Shown: positions 1 to 9,583 of the stretch, one piece after another
How positions within the stretch are numbered: position 1 is the stretch's first letter
Layout of the letters: the number at the start of each line of letters is the position of its first letter
Assembly: GCA_963585895.1 (NCBI GenBank)
Contig: OY757934.1
Span: forward strand, 43,658,013-43,722,012
DNA from: Sepioteuthis lessoniana
Taxonomy: Eukaryota > Mollusca > Cephalopoda > Myopsida > Loliginidae
DNA length: 64,000 nt
Direction of reading: 5' to 3'
Program-made: the position numbers and the translations under genes
The notes under the pieces: model-generated
The model's database searches: none
Seen by the model: the letters and a program-made list of their open reading frames with translations, nothing else
Told to the model about the DNA's origin: nothing

Positions 1-183
1 CACCCAAATTAACAAAAAAACCCTATCCTTATTCTTACTTCAGACCAAAAATTTATTTTTGTAAACCAGTGTAATAAGTAAATATATATTAGATTTTATA
101 CATATTCAATAGCATATAATTTGGCGAGTGCTAAATATCTGCACAGTTAATTGGTTTCAAGGATAGTAAACGATCAAACCGTT
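1..183. other. AT-rich stretch, nothing recognised
   Basis: AT-rich sequence ending in a short piece like the internal SINE-E repeats (cacagttaattggtttcaag near 145-163). No gene is seen. Confidence 0.4.
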
Positions 184-335
184 AGATCAGAGTGGACCAG
201 ACAGTAATGGCAGTGAAGAGAGTTTCATATTCCCTAAAGCTCCAGAACCAGAGCCTCACCATTAGAGGTTTTAGTGTTTTAGGGTACTCTTTAGGGATTG
301 GTGTTTTACCCCTCAGCAGTGAACGTTACCATCGT
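184..335 (-). mobile_element. SINE-E fragment, minus
   Basis: Read on the minus strand, this matches the SINE-E middle: the opposite-strand form of 'tccagaaccagagcctcacc' and of the box around 'gtcactctgacccggagtgg'. It lies head-to-head with the SINE-E at 402-798, making an inverted pair with a spacer of about 70 bp. It is degraded; the open frame over it is not a gene. Confidence 0.6.
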
Positions 336-401
336 AATCTGCGACTAAGCTACACAAATTTAGTCAGCATTTTACCTCCACTACTGAAATCAGCAACCCA
401 C

Positions 402-798
402 TGTCAGTTAGAGTTTAGAATACGCTGACCTAATCCACAGTAGAGGAGTAAGCCCCCCGCCAAAAAAAAGGGTGTCTTCGATATGAAACTAAACCTCATT
501 TGATGGCGAGGTTCCCGTTCTGGAGATCTGCGGAGTGTAGAGCATCACTTGATTGCTATTACTCCCGGCCCCACTCAGACTCGAAGTGCTTGTACCTGTT
601 AGGGTCCCATCTTTGGATCAAATAAATCTTTGCAAATTATTCGTATTGGAAAGGACCGTGAGCCATAGAACAAAATAAAGAGTTTTAAATAACATCTCTA
701 AAAAGGTAAATATGAACGTACAGTGAATGCGATTCCCTAACATCTTGTCAAAAATAACCCTAGACGGGCTGACATGCCGTTAAAATCAATCAATCAAC
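402..798 (+). mobile_element. SINE-E, nearly complete
   Basis: The head reads 'gtttagaatacgctgacc' and is followed by 'gaggttcccgttctggagat', 'cctgttagggtcccatct' and 'caaattattcgtattgg'. The tail is 'gacatgccgttaaaa' plus (TCAA)n. The same order of blocks recurs at 6533, 16755, 21310, 33300 and 55749, which defines the family. I cannot identify a tRNA A or B box in the head, so calling it a SINE rests on length, copy number and the short-repeat tail. The tail is almost the same as the SINE-C tail. Confidence 0.65.
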
Positions 799-864
799 AG
801 CACTCATCAAAATCAGCACCACCGACGGTGATTGACATTTTTCACGAAACCTTGTTAAAACTTG

Positions 865-930
865 CTCTCTCTCTTTCTTTGTCTTTCTCTCTCTCTCTCT
901 CTTTCTCTTCCCCTCCCTCTCTCTCCTTCA
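865..930. repeat. (CT)n pyrimidine tract
   Basis: Imperfect CT/CTTT microsatellite. The Leu/Ser-rich frame over it is an artefact. Confidence 0.85.
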
Positions 931-1277
931 AACGGCGATTTTATGCTCCCTGAATTAAGTGTAGTTTCTATGGAAATAGATCGGAGGTGTTATTTTCAGA
1001 ACACCCCTCGTATAAAAATTAATGTGACACAAAAATACATCAACTCATCATGTTTTTTTAACTCTCTTAAAAAGTAACACGGAATATAAATTTTAAAACA
1101 GAAAAATTGATCGAAGGTTGAAAACATCAAAAAAATGGAACTCAGATGTTTTTATCTTTATTTTTTGAGTGGTAAACATTCATTATTCATTGATGAGAAA
1201 TTTCGATCTTTTAACGATGGTACAAGTGTTTTCATTTCACTCGATAACATTCTGATTGCTTCTTTCATTTCTTTAGC

Positions 1278-1279
<2 letters not shown>
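931..1279. other. no gene seen
   Basis: AT-rich spacer between the CT tract and the ATT microsatellite. No repeat family or coding signal is recognised. Confidence 0.4.

Positions 1280-1323
<44 letters not shown>
1280..1323. repeat. (ATT)n microsatellite
   Basis: About 15 TTA/ATT units. Elsewhere in the window such tracts mark LINE-R 3' ends, but no LINE-R sequence is seen beside this one. Confidence 0.95.
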
Positions 1324-1324
<1 letters not shown>

Positions 1325-1458
1325 TCGAATCATTAAATACAACATGGAAAATGCATGATATCGTTAAAATTTCAAATAAAAAATGCAGATTCAAATTCGG
1401 TTTAATGATTCCGCTTAAAGAATATTGAAATATAATTCTCTACCATGTGATAGCATTC

Positions 1459-1460
<2 letters not shown>

Positions 1461-1493
<33 letters not shown>

Positions 1494-1528
1494 TCTTTCT
1501 TAATGGGGTCGGATTTTACTCCATGATT

Positions 1529-1597
<69 letters not shown>

Positions 1598-1598
1598 G
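1461..1598. repeat. (TA)n - (CA)n - (TA)n compound microsatellite
   Basis: A (TA)n tract at 1461-1491, then (CA)n at about 1532-1576, then (TA)n to 1598. The Tyr-Ile and Cys-Val frames across it are artefacts. Confidence 0.95.
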
Positions 1599-1710
1599 TA
1601 AGATTTGGAATAAGATCCGACAGTATGAGCAAAAGCAGGCAATAAGAAAAATATAAGGATTGCTTCCTTAAAAATTAAGCTTCCATAGTTTTACTTTTTT
1701 TATTTGGACT

Positions 1711-1817
1711 GCTCTCTCTCTCTCTCTCTCTCTCTTTCTTTCTCTCTTTCTTTCTCTCTCTTTCTCTTTCTCTATCTCCCTCTCACTTTCTCTCTCTCAA
1801 TATATATATATATATAT
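1711..1817. repeat. (CT)n tract followed by (AT)n
   Basis: A CT/CTTT-rich tract of about 88 bp runs into a short AT run at about 1799-1817. Confidence 0.85.
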
Positions 1818-2150
1818 TGGCAGAAATTATAATTTCTGTATTTGCCTATTTAAGCATTCATGTCTCCACGTATGATTAGAACATAATGTTTGGGAATGCG
1901 TCGGACAAAGGAAGTTAGCTAGCAGAAGTGATAATGTTCGTTCATTCACTTGCATTTTTGGGTTGCCATTATATTTCGGTTGGATTCTCTCTGTGCTATT
2001 AAGTGATTTTAAGCCACCAGGACAAAGAAGCATTCCTACACTTCCAGTAGCAGCACTGACGAAGTTTTTCCATGTAGATGCCGAAACAAATCTCCATCCA
2101 CTACAGGTTTTATAATATTTTAGTTCTAGATCAAAATGGTAATATCTATG
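1810..2150 (-). pseudogene. APE-type LINE endonuclease relic
   Basis: On the minus strand the frame from about 2150 gives SASTWKNFVSAATGSVGMLL followed by a KSLNSTERIQPK segment. This pattern is typical of the apurinic-endonuclease-like domain at the start of APE-type LINE ORFs. After a frame change near 1900 it continues as VLIIRGDMNA, then stop, then IGKYRNYNFC. GDMNA is the conserved endonuclease box, with the catalytic Asp and Asn still present. At least one frameshift and a nonsense codon show it is dead. It may be the 5' part of the LINE-A family, but no copy in the window joins the two parts, so that link is inference. Confidence 0.72.
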
Positions 2151-2336
2151 TTTTTGCACGCATATGATATCTATTTTACGCTTTGCTCAATAATAAATTC
2201 TGCTTATACATGACGGAAGAAATAAAATTACCAACCCAAGAAACCATCAGAATACTCGGAGAAAAGGAAACTTGCAAATATTCGGGAATATTAGAAGCAG
2301 ATAAGCGGAGATGAAGAAAAAATTAAAAGAGTATAT

Positions 2337-2842
2337 CAGCTATCAATAGGCTATCGATTATATGGAAATCAGACCTAACCGATAAAATGAAACGCAGCTT
2401 CTTCCAGGCAGCGGTCACATCGATACTGCTATATGGATGCACTACATGGACACTAACAAAACGGCTGGAGAAGAAACTGGATGGCAATTACACAAGAATG
2501 CTGCGTGCAATCCTGAACAAGTCCTGGCAGCAGCACCCCACAAGACACCAACTGTACGGCCACCTGCCCCCTATCACGAAAACTATTCAAGTTAGACGAA
2601 CCAGACATGCAGGACACTGCTGGAGAAGCAGAGATGAACTCAGAAGAGATGTACTCTTATGGATCCCCACACATGGCCGCGCAAAAGCAGGACGACCAGC
2701 TCGAACGTACATTCAGCAGCTATGTGAGGATACAGGCTGTTGTCCTGAAGACCTACCTAGGGCGATGAACGATAGGGAGGAGTGGCGAGAGAGGGTCAGG
2801 GATATCCGTGCTACCAGCGCGATATGATGATGATGATGATAT
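2337..2842 (+). pseudogene. LINE-A 3' end inserted in LINE-R
   Basis: An open frame at 2387-2827 (146 aa) encodes the post-RT C-terminus of a non-LTR element. It starts at MKRSFFQAAVTSILLYGCTT, passes HAGHCWRSRDE and GRAKAGRPARTYIQQL, and ends at RERVRDIRATSAI before a TGA. The copy is 5' truncated and ends in (GAT)n at about 2825-2842. It interrupts the LINE-R frame between KIKRVY and KTRKLLE, with 'atatc' at both edges as a possible target-site duplication. The frame is free of stops, so the insertion is relatively young, but it has no RT domain and cannot move. The family resembles RTE/jockey-like C-termini; the clade is uncertain. Confidence 0.8.
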
Positions 2843-3267
2843 CAAAAACGAGGAAACTACTGGAAATCAAACTATATAGCAGAAATCTCATCAAAGAGAT
2901 AAACACTTGGGCTGTCCCCAGCTCGTATGATACTCGGGACCATTCTTAAAGTGGGCGAGAGAAGAATTTTCACAAATGGACTAGAAAACATGGAAACTCA
3001 AGACGATGTATAAAGCCTTACATCCCAGAGATGACGTAGACTGACTATATGTGTCAAGTAAAGGAGGAGGAAGAGGACTCTCCAGCATGAAGTTAGCGTC
3101 AATGCATCGATACAAAGACTCGAAGACGACATAAAAAAAGCAGAGGAAGACTAGTTACAGACAGCACGAATATAACCAGAAAACGAAAATAGGAAGAAAA
3201 ACAACTGTATGGACATTTCAAGCGACAAACAAGCGAAATCTCGCACGAGATTTGGACATGGCTGAGA

Positions 3268-3845
3268 AAGGTAAATGCGACAGTAAATCCGCTGGCCAAC
3301 ACCCACTATCTTAACCTCCTAAACCACTCATAGTCATCAGATTGTCTAGTGGTTTCTCTCATCTCCAGCCAGGGGTATTTCACATTTCTTTACAAACCCA
3401 CAAAACACAACATACACAACAGAGAGGGTGGAGGAAAAGAGAATAAACAAACACAGACTTGGGTAGGCTCCAAGCGCACAAAGAGGGAAGTTTACGACCC
3501 TTTTCTAGCATTCTGTGCTTCTGTGAGTGATCGCGATCGTGTATTCGAGCGAAATTCCCACAAAGTCACCAGGAACGCTGACTCATCCTCTCACGTTGGC
3601 CAACCTCGCCTCTGGTTCCACAGGTCCGAGCAGTCGCCTTTCTCTCCTGCTGACTGGCCTGTTCTGTTGACTGCTTTCTTCTGTTTTTGCTTTCTTCTGT
3701 ACATAGCTTCCCCCGTCTTCTTCCGGTCTCGTGGGAAATTTCGCGCGCAAGCCCTTTGTGTGGGTTGCGCCAAGACAGACAAGGGGGTCCTATGACTGGC
3801 ACCCACACCCACACCCACAGAAACTAATGCCACCCACCGTATCAC
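3268..3845. other. unknown 578-bp insert inside LINE-R
   Basis: This block separates two LINE-R parts that are adjacent in other copies (WLRK and the RETES... region). It is richer in GC than its surroundings and contains 'tcgcgatcg' and 'ttcgcgcgcaa'. It ends with ACCC-type triplets, (CCCACA)n, near 3802-3820. It could be a solo LTR or another SINE, but I recognise no box, poly-A or clear target-site duplication. Confidence 0.4.
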
Positions 3846-4139
3846 AGAAACCATAAGAGAGAAACTGAATCCCTTCTGAGAGCAGCACGGGACAACGCCA
3901 TAAGGACTCACTATGTCAGAGCAAGAATAGACGAGACGCAACAGAATAGCAGATTACATAATAGTAAATTATGTGGTGATAGGGATGAAGTGATTAATCA
4001 CATAATAAGCAAATGATATAAGTTGGCGCAAAAAGAGTGTAAGTCTAGACACGACTGAGTGGGGAAGGTGATCCACTGGAAATTGTGCTGGAAGTTGGAT
4101 CAACTAATCTCAGCCAGATGACCAGACCTAGTGATAGTC

Positions 4140-4230
4140 AAAAAAATAAATAGATAAATAAATAAAATAAATAAATAAATAAAATAAATAGATAAATAAA
4201 AAAGAGAACCTACCGAATAGTGGACTTTGG

Positions 4231-4307
<77 letters not shown>
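4140..4307. repeat. (AAAT)n - (CT)n - (TA)n - (TG)n compound tract
   Basis: AAATA repeats run to about 4203, then (CT)n at 4232-4251, (TA)n at 4252-4275 and (TG)n to about 4306. The AAAT part starts exactly where LINE-R homology ends. Confidence 0.9.
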
Positions 4308-4554
4308 GAACGTTGATCCGGACAGTAATCGTGAAAAACATTTTCAGAATAAATGGGATGATATCTGAAAAAATGCTGAGAGATCACTTTTGGGAACTAT
4401 AGAATAAATTGCTTAATAGAATTTTGTCTGTATGTAGATATTGCATTAATAGATTATATATTCTGTACAAAGATTTTTTTTTAGTTGATGTGAAAATATA
4501 ATAAAAATAGAAGATGCCCAAGGAGGCATAAAAATAATTGGTGAATTGGTATGC

Positions 4555-4745
4555 TCGGAAGAATCTGCAAAGGATCTGTAAAGAGACTGGAGAACTTTGA
4601 AATCAGAGGACAAGTGCAGACCTCCAGACAACAGCATTATTAAGATCGACCAGAATCCTGAGAAGTATCCTGAAGACTTCAAGAGACTTGCTGTCACTCA
4701 AACTGTCACTCAAGACTATCAGCTGACGCTGGTGTTGAAAAAAAC
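4555..4745 (+). mobile_element. LINE-R 3' fragment
   Basis: The sequence around 'gaccagaatcctgagaagta' and 'actatcagctgacgctggtg' is the plus-strand form of the LINE-R 3' end, which reads in minus copies as 'cagcgttagctgatgg'. The last 3' bases are degraded. Confidence 0.7.
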
Positions 4746-4944
4746 TCTTCAGGAAGATAATAATGATTATTTGTAAATTGATTGTGAACTTTTATAATAC
4801 ATTGGATCTTAAACATGGATATTCCAACTTTATAATGAAATGTTCAACTATTTAAAATGGTTTTGAAGATACATTTTTTGTACTGGATATAATTGGTGGC
4901 CATAATTGTTAAACTGACTTCGACATAAAATATCCCAATAAGGA

Positions 4945-5225
4945 AAAGCTTGGTGGGAACTGTACAAGGATGTGGTGTGCTATTTTAAACAAATCCCGGA
5001 AGCAGTGCTCTACGAAAAAGCAAAGACAAACTCAAAGAGTTCTCTCATGGACTCCTACTGACGGACTCACCAGTTTTGGCAGACTAGAAAAAACTTACAC
5101 TTATCGGCTCTGTGAGGACACTGAAGTCCGTTTAAATGGTTTACCCAGAGCAATAGCCGATAGGGATGGATCGCGAGAGGAATCAAATCCGTGCAGTTGG
5201 TACACCTTGATGATGATGATGATAA
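4945..5225 (+). pseudogene. LINE-A2 3' fragment (divergent subfamily)
   Basis: The open frame reads GGNCTRMWCAILNKSRKQCS, LSWTPTDG, then RLCEDTEVRLNGLPRAIADR. These match LINE-A blocks NYTRMLRAILNKSW, LLWTPTHG and QLCEDTGC...DLPRAMNDR, with many changes. The DNA after RQTQ is shortened: the whole HLPPITKTIQVRRTRHAGHC segment is missing. It ends in GATGAT like LINE-A. The nearest relatives in the window are at 40655-41095 and 61380-61500. Confidence 0.7.
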
Positions 5226-5264
5226 AGTTGGCATGCTGTGAAACCAACCAACCAACCAACCAAC
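5222..5264 (+). mobile_element. SINE-C/E-type tail
   Basis: The sequence 'ttggcatgctgtgaaacc' followed by (AACC)n matches the end of SINE-C ('gatatgccattaaaacc' plus (AACC)n). It directly follows the LINE-A2 (GAT)n end. Confidence 0.5.
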
Positions 5265-5287
5265 TGTCTTTAAAGTACAGTTCTCTC

Positions 5288-5288
5288 C

Positions 5289-5321
<33 letters not shown>
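5288..5321. repeat. (ATT)n microsatellite
   Basis: About 11 TTA units directly before a 5' truncated LINE-A copy. Confidence 0.95.
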
Positions 5322-5541
5322 GCAGTGCTGGAGAAGCAGGGACGAACTCATAAGAGATGTACTCTTATGGACCCCCACACATGGCCGTGCAAAAGCAGGA
5401 CGACCAGCACGAACATACATTCAGCAGCTATGTGAGGATACGGGTTGCTGTCCAGAAGACCTACCTAGGGCGATGAACGATAGGGAGGAGTAGCGAGAGA
5501 GGGTCAGGGATATCCGTGCTACCAGCCCGATATGATGATGA
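5321..5541 (+). pseudogene. LINE-A 3' end
   Basis: Starts at the QCWRSRDELIRD segment and runs to the (GAT)n tail at about 5531-5545. The family codon for Trp in EEWRERV is TAG here (near 5491), so the frame is interrupted. The copy begins directly after an (ATT)n tract. The (GAT)n end runs into the (ATT)n that ends the next, oppositely oriented LINE-R copy. Confidence 0.8.
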
Positions 5542-6056
5542 TGATTATTATTATTATTTACCCATTAGAGTTTTTCACATCAGCGTAAGCTGATGGTCTT
5601 TCACTGGAGATTGAGTGCCAGCAAGTCTCCTCAAGTCTCCAGGACTCTTCTCAGTATTCTGACCGTTCTCAATAATGCTGTTGTTTGGATGGTCTCCACT
5701 CGGTCGCCAACTTCTAAATCTTTCAGGCCCTTTAATAATCCTTTAGTTACCGTGCCAAAAGCACCAATCACAATTGTTATAATTGTCACCTTCATTTTCC
5801 ATTGCTTTTTCAATTCTCTCGCAAGGTCGAGGTACTTATCTCTCTTTTCATATTCTTTCAGTTTTATTCTGTGGTTAGCCGGGACAGCAAAGTCGACAAT
5901 TTTGCTGATTTTCTTTTTTTTGTTGTTGTTGATTATTATAAGGTCTGGTCTTCTGGCCGAGATTAGGGGATCCGTTTGTATGTCAAAGTCCCATAGGAGT
6001 TTGTGTGTGTCATTTTTTAGGGCAGGGGCTGGGTTGTGCATATACCATTTGTTGGC
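5542..6056 (-). pseudogene. LINE-R 3' end with RLE motif
   Basis: A minus open frame at 5631-6041 (136 aa) starts at MHNPAPALKNDTHKLLWDFD. It contains LISARRPDLIIIN and KIVDFAVPANHRIKL, which fit the restriction-like endonuclease of R2/R4-group LINEs (RPD, then Asp about a dozen residues on). It ends at RRVLET before the 3' UTR, which in plus reading is 'tttttcacatcagcgtaagc', and an (AAT)n tail. A lysine/asparagine-rich expansion (NNNKKKKI) between the two motif halves is unusual. There is no RT domain, so it is a 5' truncated copy. Confidence 0.82.
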
Positions 6057-6532
6057 ATATTATTGTTATTATTATTTTGTTTGTTATATCTCCTTGGACA
6101 TCTCCCCTTTTTAATATCTTCTCACACGAAGTTAAAATTCTTTGCACAGAACATATTCACTATTAATACAATATCTATAAATAGATTAAATTCTGTAAAG
6201 TAGTTCATCCGATAGTTTCCGAAAATACCCTTTTAAATTCTTTTTTTACCATAATTTTTTAAACTGTCCAAACTTAATTTTTTTTTTTTACACTCTAGCT
6301 GTTTTTTTATCTGATTAGGCAATTTGTTACAAACGTATATTACTCTGTTGCAAAAAATCCAATTTGTTAATAGACTTAGTTTTTGAAATCTCTCTTGACA
6401 GAAAATTTCCAGTTCGAGAATAAATATAAAAAAAATGTCTACGATAATTAGAAATTCCATTATTTTGAAAATTTCTTACTAGATTGTCTCTCATTTTTCT
6501 TTCAAGTAAAGTAGTTAACCCTAATTTCTTTT
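6057..6532. other. no gene seen; T-rich
   Basis: AT-rich sequence with poly-T runs near 6278-6290. No repeat family is recognised. Confidence 0.4.
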
Positions 6533-7122
6533 GCCCAGTCGGCTGGAGCTGTAGAATACACTGCAGAAGTATAAGATCCCACAACGATTCTCCTGATTAT
6601 GACACTAAACAATCTGATAGTGAGGTTCCAGTAATGCTGGAGCTTTGAGGAATGTAGAGACCTCTTCATTGCCATCGCTCCCAGGTCCACTCTGGACCGG
6701 AGTGGTAACACCTGATAGGGTCCTATCGATGGGTCAAATAGAAGTAAACTGCGTAATTATGCTAAACTGAATTACTTGAAATAGAACTGTTTCGATATTT
6801 AAACTGCGTACTTATGCTAAACTGAACTGCTTGAAATAGAACTGTTTTGGCATTGAAACTGTACTTACGCTAAACTGAATTGTTTGAAATAGAACTTTTT
6901 GACATTCAACAGTGTGTGGACAAAATCTATACTCATACTAAATTGAATTGTTTGAAATAGAACTGTCTGACTTAACTGGACAGCTTGAAATAGAAATGTT
7001 TTTGACAATTAAACTGTGTACTCATGCTTAAATGAATTGTTAATTTGTATAAAAATGGATTTGGCATTAAATAACCTACAAAAGTTGATTTGCTATGAAA
7101 TCCAACCAACTAACCAACCAAC
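6533..7122 (+). mobile_element. SINE-E2/C composite element
   Basis: The head is 'cagtcggctggagctgtag'. The SINE-E middle follows ('ttccagtaatgctggagctt', 'gatagggtcctatcgatggg'). Then come about five imperfect 50-60 bp repeats of 'cttgaaatagaactgttt ... gctaaactgaa'. The end is the SINE-C tail 'tggcattaaataacctac' plus (AACC)n. The same composite occurs in reverse at 23865-24425, so it is a family and not a chance junction. The internal repeats differ from those of the standard SINE-E at 33300. Confidence 0.7.
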
Positions 7123-8014
7123 TTAATTTTCTAACAGTAATCTTTTACTCTTTTTACCTATTTTGGTCGCTCTTCCATTTCAATAGTGCACTTCAATTTC
7201 CATGCTTAGATACTGGGTCCCTGGATTGAGTAAAATATTCTATAATAGGTCTTATTAGGTTTTACATAATTTTAAAAGAATTAGAATCAAGGATTTCTTC
7301 CTTCTATTTCTTTTGGAGAGAATTTTAACGGCCAGCGAGAACGAGGCTGCAATGAAGTGGTTTATCTCGAAAGAAAATCTTCCACTCTTTTGTCAATGGA
7401 TTTCCTTCCCATAACTTGCCTTAAGGCAACAAGTAGTAAATTGCAATTATTCATCATGAACGAATAATATTGCTCTTGGCTGAGATAAAAACATCTAACA
7501 GACGATCAAACAATAAAAGATAATTTTTATATTTGTAGATATACATGCATACAAAAACCTTAACGGATAGGAAACATTTTTTTTGGCTTGCAAAATCGCT
7601 TGCTTTTATTCTACGTTCTAAAATATCACAGTCAGCCATTTTCTTTTTTTTTTTTTTTTCTTGTTTCGCTGATAAGAAAGATGTAGCCAACAAAATTCTG
7701 GATGAGCAAAAAATATATCCGGATTTTTGTGTTGGTTAAACAAGATGATTGTTTGTAACCTTAGTTGAACTTTTACTGAGGTTACTGACTTTTGTGTTTT
7801 CTTTTTAGGCAAGTTGATAGATGTTTTCAAGTATGATGGATTTCCCGTTTTCTCTGTAAGTCAGTTTCGTCAAAATTTAGATTCATCATCATCATCATCA
7901 CCAAGATGTGCAAATAGCATGGATTCCTCTGGCTATCTCTCACTATCCGTCACTAACAGCCATCGTTCTTCCCGGTAAGTCCTCTAAGCGGATAGATTTT
8001 GTTTATTTTTTTCA
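7123..8014. other. no gene seen
   Basis: About 890 bp of AT-rich DNA. It holds a poly-T run near 7645-7660 and a short (ATC)n near 7884-7902. No coding or repeat signal is recognised; the open frames here are short and rich in Lys/Phe. Confidence 0.4.
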
Positions 8015-8080
8015 ATGGCATATCAAACGTCAATGGTTATTTAATCATAAAGCAATCGTTATAGAAGAACAATCATCATC
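8015..8080 (-). mobile_element. SINE-C tail fragment
   Basis: In plus reading, 'ggcatatcaaacgtcaatgg', 'ttatttaatcataaagc' and 'tagaagaac' give the reverse of the SINE-C 3' end. It abuts the (ATC)n end of the next LINE-A. Confidence 0.6.
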
Positions 8081-8645
8081 ATTTATATCGCGCTGGTAGC
8101 ACGGATATCCCTGACCCTCTCTCGCCACTCCTCCCTATCGTTCATCGCCCTAGGTAGGTCTTCAGGACAGCATCCCGTATCCTCACATAGCTGCTGAATG
8201 TATGTTCGTGCTGGTCGTCCTGCTTTTGCACGGCCATGTGTGGGGGTCCATAAGAGTACATCTCTTATGAGTTCGTCCCTGCTTCTCCAGCAGTGTCCTG
8301 CATGTCTGGTTCGTCTAACTTGAATAGTTTTCGTGATAGGGGGCAGGTGGCCGTACAGTTGGTGTCTTGTGGGGTGTTGCCGCCAGGACTTCTTTAAGAT
8401 TGCACGCAGCATTCTTGTGTAATTGCCGTCTAGCTTCTTCTCCAGCCGTTTTGTTAGCGTCCATGTAGTGCAGCCATATAGCAGTATCGATGTGACCGCT
8501 GCCTGGAAGAAACTGCGTTTCATTTTATCGGTTAGGTCTGATTTCCATATAATCGATAGCCTATTGATAGCTATCCATGCTTTCGTTAACCTGGTTTCGA
8601 TGTCCTTTTTGGTTGATTCGACGCTGCTTTCTAGGTATGTGAATG
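8075..8645 (-). pseudogene. LINE-A 3' part, longest open copy
   Basis: The minus frame 8083-8856 (257 aa) carries the LINE-A C-terminus from about residue 72: VSFTYLESSVESTKKDIETR, then RLSIIWKSDLTDKMKRSFFQ and on to RVRDIRATSAI. This is the best preserved coding copy in the window, with no internal stop. It still lacks the RT palm and endonuclease. It ends in (GAT)n (in plus reading 'atcatcatcatttatatcgc'). The first ~70 codons of the frame are not LINE but SINE-C read through, so the true open frame is chimeric and its Met is not the LINE start. Confidence 0.82.
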
Positions 8646-8649
8646 ATAC

Positions 8650-8790
8650 TATATAACCCATAACTGGTGGGATTAGAGGGTCCATATATTTCCTGAGGGT
8701 ATTAGTCCGAAGGTGAACGTACTCTCGCGACTGGTGTTCGAACCTTCCATTTTCTACAGTCAGTTTTCGTTTGTTTTCACGAGGCCAATG
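8650..8790 (-). mobile_element. SINE-C fragment fused to LINE-A
   Basis: In plus reading the sequence has 'aacccataactggtgggatt', 'agggtattagtccgaaggtg' and 'gcgactggtgttcgaacc'. On the minus strand that last string is the B-box-like GGTTCGAACACC. It lies immediately 5' (on the minus strand) of the LINE-A piece, and the open frame runs from one into the other. Confidence 0.7.
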
Positions 8791-9017
8791 TAATGCCTCA
8801 TATAGTATCATATTCAATCGAATCCATTTGTGAGTTTCGTTGGGAGCAACTACCACATCCTCCTTATAGTCCAGATCTGTCCCGTTCTAATTTCCATTCG
8901 TTTAGCCCCCTCAAATAATTTCAGTTTTAAGTTCTAAGTGATGATGAAGTGCAGAACACCGTGAGAAAATGGCTAAAAACTCAATCTAAAAATTTCTGTT
9001 AAAAGAAGACAAAAGCT

Positions 9018-9105
9018 TGTTTTTTGATGGGGATTGAGTGACAGCAAGTCGCCTCAAGTCTCCAGGACTCTTCTCAGTATTCTGGCCGTTTTCAATGTGT
9101 TTTAA
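9018..9105 (-). mobile_element. LINE-R 3'-end scrap
   Basis: In plus reading, 'ttgagtgacagcaagtcgcc' followed by 'tccaggactcttctcagtat' is the end of the LINE-R ORF and its 3' UTR. Confidence 0.75.
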
Positions 9106-9583
9106 AGAATAGAGATTAAATTGAAAAATAAAGCAGGAATTCTTTTTTGGGGTGAAATGTGAGTTGTCCTATTACAATATTCACCTTATTTATTGAATAA
9201 CCTTCGTATCAACATTTTTTGCCGTTGTTTCTAAAAAAGGTTTTGCACACAGTTATATATCTAATATCTCTATCTAATACAAATCACTTATATACTATCT
9301 GGTTTCAATTATTCTTATCTTATTACGCCGATGTTATAGCGCTTCTGGTAAATGCACCTGCCCTTGCCGAAACCCTGCTACATAGTCTGGAACGAGCCGC
9401 TGCAGGCATCAGAGTCCATGTCAATGCACACAAGACGGAATATATGTACTTTAATCAAACTGGCGATATCTCCACATTAAACGGTAGCTCTCTGAAACTA
9501 GTTGACTAGTTCACCTACCAAGGAAGCACTGTCTCAGCAACCGAGACAGACATCGACACGCGACTAGCAAAGGCGTGCTCCCG

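Larger units (their letters stand above)
2210..4139 (+). mobile_element. LINE-R copy (RLE-type LINE), split by two insertions
   Basis: Three LINE-R pieces lie in order on the plus strand. 2210-2336 reads MTEEIKLPTQETIRILGEKE and on to KIKRVY. 2843-3267 reads RKLLEIKLYSRNLIKEINTW through to WTWLRK. 3846-4139 covers the CCHC region up to the Arg-Gln-Pro-Asp-Leu endonuclease motif, where the copy stops in an A-rich (AAAT)n tract. The pieces join smoothly in the family order, as judged by the intact-looking copies near 43-47 kb. The first gap is a LINE-A tail; the second holds an unknown 578-bp insert. Many stops and frame changes show an old copy. It is truncated at both the RT side and the 3' end. 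Confidence 0.75.

Noticed and set aside
3349-3795. 148-codon frame in the unknown insert
   Set aside because: No motif, overlapping open frames on the other strand, and position inside a disrupted LINE-R argue against a gene.
8083-8856. Host protein of 257 residues
   Set aside because: The N-terminal third is a reversed SINE-C and the rest is the LINE-A C-terminus.
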